A program made the position numbers and the translations under genes. Below, piece after piece: positions 56,581-64,000 of a DNA stretch of 64,000 nucleotides. Each line of letters opens with the position of its first letter. Position 1 is the stretch's first letter. The notes beneath the pieces were generated by a model. The model was not told where the DNA came from. It worked only from the letters and a program-made list of their open reading frames with translations, and did no database searches. Origin of the DNA: Tupaia tana (taxonomy: Eukaryota > Chordata > Mammalia > Scandentia > Tupaiidae); the NCBI GenBank assembly GCA_026018925.1, contig JAKSZU010000005.1:20694779-20758778 (forward strand), given 5' to 3'.

Positions 56581-56638
56581 TAACCTTGTTAAGCAAAAAT
56601 CTAAATGCACCAATGGTTAGGGATAAGAAAATGAATTA

Positions 56639-56875
56639 GGGACCAGCAGGTGGCATGGTGGTTAAGGCGCTGGACACTCCCACATGGCCGACCAGGGTTC
56701 AAGTCCTGAATCTGGTGGCTTGCTTTCTCACTTCCTCTCTCTCTCATTCTCACCCTCTGTCTCTCTCTGCTCAAACTAACTAACTAACTAAATAACTAAA
56801 TAAATAAAATAAAAAATAAAAATAAATGAATGAATAAATAAAAAATAAAATAAATAATTATTTTTTTAAAAAAAA
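56639..56875 (+). mobile_element. Type B SINE with 14-bp TSD
   Basis: TSD GAAAATGAATTAGG at 56627-56640 and 56876-56889 (GG shared with the SINE start). Head GGGACCAGCAGGTGGCATGG, CT tract, then a long CTAACTAACTAAATAAATAA-type tail. Confidence 0.92.
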
Positions 56876-57316
56876 GAAAATGAATTAGGTTGAGGTTGTG
56901 GAGTTGAGAGCATTATTCATCTTTTTTTTTTTTTTTTTGTAATTAGTGTTTCAAAGAAGAGAAATAACCTGTAAACATGCTGATGGGAAAGATCCAAAAA
57001 AGAGGGAAAAATTGATGATACAACAGAGAAGCAAGCAAATCAGAACCATTGCACATCTATGGAGCCTGACTTAGCTAAGAGCTTAGAGAATCAATCTATA
57101 GAAACAGGAGGGCAGCTAGCAGAAACAGAATCCTAGGTGGGAATGAGCAGCAGTGGGAGTTTGTGGCAGGTTTCTTCTGGTTGTTTCTCTTTATCAGTGA
57201 AACAGGGCTTCAATCAAGAGTGATAAGGGGTATCTGAATTTGAAATACAGAAAAAATGGGAAAAACATCCTGCGTGATCATTGTATTATGATTGTCAGAC
57301 AGTATTTGGGGTAGAG

Positions 57317-57393
57317 TTTCTTAGGTGGGAAACATGGATTTAATAGTTTATAGACAATCCATGGTTCGCCTTCAATGATATAGGTGAATTTTC
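57317..57393 (-). repeat. Right arm of an inverted repeat
   Basis: Inverted partner of 56504-56580, about 740 bp away. See that entry for the match. Confidence 0.8.
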
Positions 57394-57420
57394 TCCAAAT
57401 ACACATTTTTCTAGAAAGCA

Positions 57421-57749
57421 ATGCCTTGCTCTGTTTAGATAACCTAATGGGTTCATGACCCAGACAAGATTAAAAAACAAAACAAAACACAATAAACCTA
57501 CTGATGAAAGATTGTATCCAGGGCTAGAAATCAGGAGGATTTCTGCTCAAAACCTGGCTCTAACGAGAAGGCTGGTGATCATCTTGGCTGTGGTACTGGA
57601 TTTCTTATTTGGAACAAGGAATGAATTGTGACTGAAACTTAATGCTGTGGTCCAACTAAAGAGTTATATTCACAGTGAATCGTTCAACAGGCCCTTGGAT
57701 GACTATCAAAGGGTGTGAATTCAAAGTTGAGCTATAGAAATACAGGCTC
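57421..57749. other. Intergenic, nothing recognised
   Basis: No repeat or gene recognised. Confidence 0.35.
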
Positions 57750-58020
57750 GGGAACCAGCAGTTAGCGTAATGGCTATGTTGCTGGACTCCCACATAGTTG
57801 ACCGCAGTTCACGTCCCGGACCTGGTGGCTTAAAACTCACGCCGGGCGCGTGTGCGTGCGTGCCCAAGATCCTGAGAGGAGAATGGAGGAGAAGGGATTG
57901 CGGCGTGACCATCCTCTCCGGGGGGTGATTTCTCGCTTTCTGTCTCTATGTCTCTCTCTGTCTGTCTGGCGAGTGCACGCGCCCTATAGCAAAAACCTCT
58001 CCAAAAAACCAAACAAACAA
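57750..58020 (+). mobile_element. Young type A SINE, GCG subgroup
   Basis: Head GGGAACCAGCAGTTAGCG, box B AGTTCACGTCC (GCG decayed to ACG), GGCTTAAAACTCACGCC, TCTCTATGTCTCTCTCTG. TSD AGAAATACAGG at 57736-57746 and 58022-58032. Confidence 0.92.
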
Positions 58021-58274
58021 AAGAAATACAGGTTCAAGTGAGGCTGGGGTGAGCCAGGTGGTTTCAAGTGCAGTGCTGCTGCTTGGAGGCTAGACCCTCA
58101 CTGCCATCATCATCCCTAACCTGCCATAATCTGCTTATGTTTAAGGATACTAAGCAATGGTAAAACCATACTCAGACAAAAAAAATTACAAAACAATTTG
58201 GTTTCTTCAGAGTTAAGGGTTGAATTTATGCTAAAAATGCGAATATTACAAAGAAGGAAGTTTCAATACGGAGT

Positions 58275-58485
58275 AACCATTTTGCCTCAGCTACAGTGAC
58301 TCAGTGGTAGCCCAAAGCCCTGCAATACTGGAAACTGTATAGAAGAGTTTCAGTTTCTGGGTCAACCTGTGGATGCAGGGCACTTGTGTGGCTGGGGAGG
58401 CTTGGGCAGATTGCTGGGGATTGAGATTCCACTGATGGTGCTTCCCTCCCTCCCCATTTCTGAAGATAAATAAATAAGTGTTCAA
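58275..58485 (+). mobile_element. Type C-like SINE
   Basis: CAGCTACAGTGACTCAGTGG head, TGGGGAGGCTTGGGCAG middle, CTTCCCTCCCTCCCCATTTC and an AAATAAATAAG tail. Confidence 0.5.
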
Positions 58486-60965
58486 AAAAATAGAAACAAA
58501 ATTTTCTATTTTGATAGGATTTTGTGGCAATCAGTGACCTCACTAATTAGAATAATCCAATTAATCAGAAAAATCAAATTAAGAATCTTTCTGGATAATT
58601 TTAGTTTTAGTGTTTTGGCCTTTTATTTAATTTGGCACTCCTAGAAGATGTAGTACAAATAAGGAAGACATTTTATGTGAAATAGTGACTATATACATTG
58701 GAATAAAAAATGTACATTGTGATGAAGATAACATATGTCACATATAAGTGAATCACTTGACAAATATTCTTAGATGTTTTCCTGACCTTCAAAATAAAAA
58801 CAACAACAACAACAACAAAAAACTTAATTGTTCAATTAGTAGCTCTTTTAAATATAAAGCAAAGACTCTTCAGTTGATATTTATTTGGCATTGATACATA
58901 TTTTTCCTTAAAAGTTGAAGAGGAAAAAAAAATTTAAAAAGCTGTTTCAGCTGATTCTTGCCTTTGGTATTATTAAAAGAAGGAGAAAAGCCTGTCCCAG
59001 GCTGGGATGTTATTTACCAAGTTGAAGGCTAAAGCCAATTGTCATGTCCAAGTTATAAAGTCCTTATGAAAACAGTAACTTATAATGGAAATTTTGACCC
59101 ACTAAAGCTCTGGTAAGGCAACGTGATTCAATAATAATAACAATAATAATAAATCTGGATTTCTTATATTCAGACTCTTACCACATTCTTGCTGTGAGGA
59201 AAATCAATTTATATTTCCAGGGAGGAATTCCAAAGTAGAATTGGGTATTTATCATGACTGAACTGAACTGACAACCTCTTCTCATTCTATTTTGGAGATT
59301 TTCTACATGTTTACATTTGTTATTTTTAAAAAGTTAACAGCTTAATGAAAAATACTTCATGTTAAAATTGACCTTTCCACTTATTCCTAATGAAAGTTAC
59401 CACCATTCTAATTAAATTAAGGTATGACTGCAATTCACTTTATTAAATATTCCATTAAAAAAAAAAAACTCTTGCTTTCATAGCAAAGTATGCACTTGCT
59501 TTAGTCTTGGCATTTTCCTCTTTAGCTGCCGTCATTCGATTGAAGCATTTACTTTGATATGCCTGCCAAATATTTTTGCCCAATACCACAAAAACAATGC
59601 AGCAATGTATGAGTGATTTATCCCGGTACGTTCACGACGGCTGAGCCTGCACGGACCATTCCCAGAGTTCACACAGAAGGTTGGCTTTTTGCTCTTAAAG
59701 TGCAAGTAGATTCTAACAGTGTGCTGTGTGCCTGGTTTGAAGCTCCCTGTGCAGGTGTAAAGATCACCAAATAATTAATTGATTGTTGCAAGTAAAAGAA
59801 AAAAAAAAAGTCAGGAACACAGGTGTTCATGCACAGTCCCCATCCATGATTATAGCTACATGTACACACACACGCAAAACATGTATGTACACAAATGACA
59901 TTTTTCCTCCTAGTTAAGAGTTTTTTGGGGGACACATTTTAAAACTTAAAAGTACATGAAAGCATCATTTCTTTGTTTAAGTGTTTAAAAAACCTATTTT
60001 TTATTCATACCATTAATTAACATAAGCATGCCATTTTGGGGCTCCCTAACTCCAAAACTTGACTCAAAATAACTAAAGTGAATGTGTTTTCAAATTTGTC
60101 TCTAGTTTTACTTCTGTGTGTGGCTTTTTAAAAAGATCCACAACAAAGGGAAAAATGCTTGTATGCTGCAGTTCCAAAGACTGAATGCTTATTTAGAAAG
60201 GTCACTGTATCCAGAGGACAGATTGCCAGTTCTTTTGAATTTTCCTTACTTGCCCCTTCTATGGAAACAGAAAGAAACACGAATCATCGTCTGGGAGGCA
60301 ATAGGTAGAGACCACCCAGGGCAAAGCTCATTTAGCGTCTAGTGACCTTCTGTTATACACACAGCAAAGCAGTGAGGAAAAAATCCAGACACGATCCCCA
60401 CCGAGTCCTCAAGTATTCTCTACTTCATCTTGCTCTTTAAAGGCTTCAAAGACGCAAAAGCGGCTGATTATTTTAAAAACAAAGCAAGAGCAAACTGCGC
60501 CTGACCCTGCAGAGAGCTTCAGCCAGTGTTCTCTGACCTCCTTCCTCCCACATCACTTGCCCTGTTCCTGGAGAACGATGATCTGTTTTCTTTTCTGAAA
60601 GAGCTGTCAAGAAAGTGGTCTCCGTGAAATATTTAATCACAAACGGTAGGCTCTTGAGAAATAAAAATGTGCGTACACACTTGTTGCAGCCTTGCCCAAG
60701 TGCTAGGAGTGGTGAAATACATTTTCTTGCTCTGAGCAAAGGTATTTGTACGATTTAGCTCTGCAAGAACTACATGAGCACGGCGCAAAGACATTGCAAC
60801 TATTAAACCGAAATACACCGATGCAAATGGGCAGGTGCGGTATCTGGAACTGCAAGGACAAGACAAGTGAGGTTGCTTGGTGGTGACATTACCTGAAATG
60901 AGGAAATAGGGTGATCTTAAATCCATTTCCCATTTTTCAGACTTATGCAGAATTTATTTTCTTTT
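58486..60965. other. Repeat-poor intergenic DNA
   Basis: About 2.5 kb with no SINE, LTR or recognisable LINE. CpG-containing, balanced-composition patches at 59515-59660 and 60400-60900 would suit single-copy or conserved non-coding DNA. Frames of 74-97 codons there overlap on both strands and are not supported. Confidence 0.4.
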
Positions 60966-61240
60966 TCGGGGGGGGGGGGAAGCCCATGACATGGTGGTTA
61001 AGGTATTTGGATCCTTAGGATCTCACGTGGCCGACAGTACAGTTGAGTCCCAGACTTGGGCTCTAAACCCACTCTGACAGTTGTGCACACCTGCCCAGAA
61101 TTCCCAAAGGAGCATGTAGGAGGGATGGATGCTTGGCCACCCCTGGGATGGGAGGGTCTCTCACTTTCTCTTTTGCTTTCCCTTATTCTGTCGCTCTTCC
61201 CCTAGACCCGCACCCCACAGCAAACTAAAACAATTTAAAC
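60966..61240 (+). mobile_element. Old type A SINE with G-run start
   Basis: G-run, then GAAGCCCATGACATGGTGG, AGTTGAGTCCCAGACTTGG, CCCAGAATTCCCAAAGGAGC and CCGCACCCCACAGCAAACTA. Confidence 0.75.
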
Positions 61241-61489
61241 ATTTACTTCCCCTTGTATACATGTTGCTTTTGTGTGTGCTGATGGCAACAGTCAGTTTAT
61301 TTATTTATTTTATTTTTTCCCCCATTCCCTGCGTGGTTACTCAGTGATCCCCTTGAAAGGACTGTGTTAGAGTTGGAATGAAGAACATGATTATCCACAG
61401 AGACAGGATGGGGAGAGTTGACAGGGTGGTGGCAAGTAGCCAATGCACAAAACGTGAAGTGATTCCTGGGACTTGATGACTGTACAGAC

Positions 61490-61645
61490 AGGCAAGTTTG
61501 AGGCAGTCATTCACTGGGTCAGCAGCGTTTGTTGAGTACTTTAGATTGGTTGGACACTGAACTAAATGCTGGGAATCCAAGAGACAAGGCAGAATGCCAG
61601 TCTGCAGTGAGCTTACAGTTTCATGAGAAGACAGGCTTGTAAGTA
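61490..61645 (-). mobile_element. L2 LINE 3' end
   Basis: Reverse complement of the L2 terminus: GTTTGTTGAGTACTTTAG, GGACACTGAACTAAATGCTG, GTGAGCTTACAGTTTCATGA. Confidence 0.6.
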
Positions 61646-61799
61646 AGCAGATTTTTATCTTTCTTGCAGTCAATATGTGCCATTTATTACCTGGCCTGGC
61701 ATGGTGGCGTCTGCAGTTTGCAGGAAACATGAGTTTCCTAAATGGTTCAATATTTTTTCTGCTGTTCTTTTCATGAGTGTGGTTAAAATTGTTTTATTA

Positions 61800-62070
61800 C
61801 TTTTTTTTTTTTCTTTAAAGAGAGGATTTTTCCATAGGGCACATGCGCTTGCTGAAAAGACAGAGAGACACAGAGAGACAGAAAGTGACAAATCACCCCC
61901 CAGGGAGGATGGCCACAGCGCAATCCCTTCTTCTCCATTCTCCTCTTGGGATTTTGGGAACGCACACACACATGTCTGGCCTGACTTTTAAGCCGCTGAG
62001 TCCAGGACTAGAACCACAGTCGACTACATGGGATTCCAGCGACATACGCATTACAACATCTACTGGTTCC
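61800..62070 (-). mobile_element. Type A SINE (left arm of an inverted pair)
   Basis: Complement TTTTCCATAGGGCACATGCG, GGATGGCCACAGCGCAATCC, GAGTCCAGGACTAGAACC, ending ATCTACTGGTTCC. It is head-to-head with the copy 90 bp to the right. Confidence 0.88.
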
Positions 62071-62157
62071 TCATTCCTTTTTTTTTTTTTTTTTCTTTTT
62101 CTCCGTAAGTCAATCAGTTCACTGAGAACAGACCCCATGTTTAATATTTCTTATCTG

Positions 62158-62426
62158 GGGACCAGCAGTTAGCGTAATGGCTATGTCACTGGACTCCCAT
62201 GTAGTCACCCGCGGTTCGAGTCCCGGACCTGGTGGCTTAAACTCACGCCGGGCATGTGTGCTTGCATGCCCAAGATCCCGAAAGGAGAATGGAGGAGAAG
62301 GGATTGCGGTGTGACCATCCCCCCTGGGGGGTGATTTCTCACTTTCTGTCTCTCTGTCTCTCTCTGTCTTTCTGGCCAGAGCACGTGCCCTATAGCAAAA
62401 AAAAAAAAAAACTCTGAGAAAAAAAA
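62158..62426 (+). mobile_element. Type A SINE (right arm of an inverted pair)
   Basis: Head GGGACCAGCAGTTAGCGTAA, box B GGTTCGAGTCC. TSD AATATTTCTTATCTG at 62143-62157 and AATATTTCTTGTCTG at 62427-62441. Young GAG-type copy. Confidence 0.93.
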
Positions 62427-62441
62427 AATATTTCTTGTCTG

Positions 62442-63474
62442 GCACTTGGTATAGAGGAGGAAGTCTGAGGGTGAGGATGACATCTTGGGAAGAGGATAAG
62501 GATGACATTCTGAGGGGGAAAATACATATTTTTGCGCTTTTATTGTTTATCTTTAAGAGTTACAAATATGATTATTTTAATATTAAAATGAATTGTATTG
62601 GCACTAAAATGCTTATTGATTCACACATTGTTGCCCTAAGTCCTGTGATTTTAGAAGTCAGGCTAAAGTGTACCAGCGGCATACATCGGACTCGGCTCTG
62701 GGCAAGAGAACTGCCATCTTTATTCTGGGGTCATGATAGTGTAAGCACCCCAACATGTATGCTTGAACAGTACGTGCTAACTTCACTGCTTCCTTAACTC
62801 CCCAAGTGATCTCCACATGCTCCCAGGGCATGCACCCAGCGTGAGACTTGTTGCCTTAGACTTGTGAGATTTCATTTTAATCAATTAAGAGTGAGGCGGA
62901 TGTGCTAATCACTTGCCTGGCTGCTCTCAGATCCATCCTTCTTCCCTTTGCTCAGCTTAGAATCCAGGGCACTTAGCTCTGCAAATACTCTTTCTCTGCT
63001 TCTTTGCCAACTAGAATCTATCTACATTAGTAATATGAAAGCACTTGTATGAAATTTGAGGTTGTAAAAAGGGGAGATTCCAAGTGATTGATCCCTGCTC
63101 CCGATCTGTCCATTCTTTAGCAATGGTTGTGTTTCCTTCCGAACGCACCCCCTGACAGGGGGCTGTGATCTCTGGACTCTGATGACAATACTCTCCTTCC
63201 CTTGATCTTCCAGTACTTGAACTAGGAGTGGTTTCTTGCTGCTCCCTGTTGTCCTTGTGTCTTTTCCAGTAGTTCTGTAATTGGTTCCCCATATTAAATT
63301 CCCTCTGTTGAAAATACTAGACATGCTCTTGCTTTTCATGGCTGGACACTGACTGATTCTAAGACTGCTCAGAAAACCTTGCTTCTACTTCAACCCATTT
63401 ACCTGGTATCTGATGATATTTCTAAAAAATTTACTTCATTCTGTGTTATAATTCCTGCTTCCTTTCTTTTCTGT
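62442..63474. other. Intergenic, nothing recognised
   Basis: About 1 kb with overlapping frames of 93-120 codons on both strands that show no recognisable protein. The 120-codon plus-strand frame begins next to the SINE and is not supported. Confidence 0.35.
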
Positions 63475-63647
63475 TTTTATTTTTTTGCCAGAAGGCACAT
63501 GTGCTCACCAGAGAGAGATAACAGAGATATAGGGATAAAGCACCCCCCCCCCATGGGGAATGATCACGCTGAATCTGAATCTCTTCTCCTCAATTTCTCC
63601 CTTCTTTTGGGATTTTGGACATGCATGCACACATGCCTAGCATGTTT
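63475..63647 (-). mobile_element. Type A SINE, tail half (split by another SINE)
   Basis: Complement TTTTTTTGCCAGAAGGCACA, CTTCTCCTCAATTTCTCCC, GCATGCACACATGCCTAGCA. It stops in mid-body where the next SINE's T-rich tail starts. The remainder resumes at 63954. Confidence 0.8.
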
Positions 63648-63953
63648 TCTTTTCTTTCTTTTTTCTTTTTTTCTTTTTTTTTTTTTTTTTTTTTTTTGGA
63701 GGAGGAGGAGGAGGAGGTGGTTTGCCATAGGGCTCATGCACTCACCAAAGACAGACAGTAACAGGGAAAGTGAGAAATCATCACAGGGTGGGTATGGCAA
63801 CAGCACAATCCTTTCTCCTCTGTTCTTTTCCTGGGATTTTGAGCATGCACACAGACATACTTAGCATGATTTTCAAGCCACCAGGTCTGGAACACAAACC
63901 ATGATTGACCATATGGGAGTCCAGCGCTTCAACCACCACACCACCTGCTGGCC
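63648..63953 (-). mobile_element. Type A SINE inserted into another SINE
   Basis: T-rich and GGA-rich tail (63648-63720), then complement TTTGCCATAGGGCTCATGC, CCACCAGGTCTGGAACAC and the head end CACCTGCTGGCCCC. The host SINE continues on both sides. Confidence 0.85.
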
Positions 63954-64000
63954 CCACCTGGCATATTTTTTTAGCTTCCTGGTCCAACATTGAAAGCACA
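63954..64000 (-). mobile_element. Type A SINE, head-side remainder at window edge
   Basis: ACCTGGCATATTTTTTTAGC then TTCCTGGTCCAACATTGAA continues the SINE at 63475-63647. Cut by the window end. Confidence 0.7.

Larger units (their letters stand above)
55991..57420. mobile_element. Ancient LINE-like repeat, fragmented
   Basis: Phrases such as GATTTAGTAACATGGACATC and GTTTCTCTTTATCAGTGAAA occur in a dispersed ancient mammalian repeat that I remember but cannot name with confidence. The region holds a type B SINE at 56639-56875 and two inverted arms at its 3' part. Confidence 0.4.

Noticed and set aside
61341-61730. 129-codon minus-strand open frame
   Set aside because: It overlaps an L2 3' end and unique DNA, has no recognised domain and no exon context.
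62435-62797. 120-codon plus-strand open frame
   Set aside because: Begins at the edge of a SINE, low-complexity start, no motif, and a competing frame set on the other strand nearby.
8734-63864. Recurrent open frames of 60-150 codons with similar peptides (for example starting MCVRAQDPERRMEEKG, or MAMSLDSHVVDRG)
   Set aside because: They are translations of type A SINEs in sense and antisense frames. The young SINE body is CpG-rich and stop-poor, so copies give the same peptides. They are not genes.

Overview
The window is gene-poor nuclear DNA of a placental mammal. I find no protein-coding exon, tRNA, rRNA or other RNA gene that I can defend. The open frames of 60-160 codons are either internal to repeats or short chance frames in AT-rich DNA. 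L2, MIR, MaLR LTRs (MST/MLT1-like), L1 and a HAL1-like element show a eutherian background. The dominant SINE is tRNA-derived. No Alu, B1/B2/ID, carnivore, ruminant or horse/bat-type SINE is seen. From general knowledge of lineage-specific SINEs I suspect a colugo (Dermoptera, CYN-type SINEs), but this is inference and was not checked against a library.

About 63 SINE copies are packed into 64 kb. They fall into three groups, named here for convenience. Type A (about 41 copies, ~250 bp) has a tRNA-like head with A and B boxes, a CpG-rich middle with a C6/G6 palindrome, a CT-rich tract, the end CGCGCCCTATAGCAAAAACC and an A-rich tail. Type B (about 10 copies, ~150 bp) looks like type A with its middle deleted. 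Type C (about 12 copies) is an older, more diverged relative. Many copies have clear target-site duplications (TSDs). A young type A subgroup is marked by linked changes, including GGTTCGCGTCC instead of GGTTCGAGTCC in box B.

Layout. 0-5 kb: a 5'-inverted L1 fragment and SINEs. 5-13 kb: a mariner-like MITE, a MaLR LTR, L2, and two SINEs sharing one target site. 13-18 kb: L2, SINEs and a HAL1-like ORF1 relic. 18-30 kb: SINEs, an L3/CR1-like relic, an unidentified decayed coding-like stretch (23.5-24.0 kb) and a MaLR LTR carrying two nested SINEs. 30-43 kb: mainly single-copy DNA with scattered SINEs, MIR, a MITE and a MaLR LTR. 43.1-43.9 kb: a 576-bp LTR-like insertion with 37-bp tandem repeats, inside a SINE and flanked by a 6-bp TSD. 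44-46.9 kb: nested SINEs, MIR and an MLT1-like LTR. 46.9-51.6 kb: the longest repeat-poor block. 52-64 kb: an old L1 3' end, SINEs, a MITE, an ancient LINE-like region with an unexplained inverted repeat, and nested SINEs at the right edge.

There is no operon or pathway to describe. The history is one of layered retrotransposition. The least ordinary objects are the LTR with its 37-bp repeats, the young SINE subgroup with its insertion patterns, the seven-copy MITE family and the inverted repeat at 56.5/57.4 kb. I see no evidence of a new biological system.
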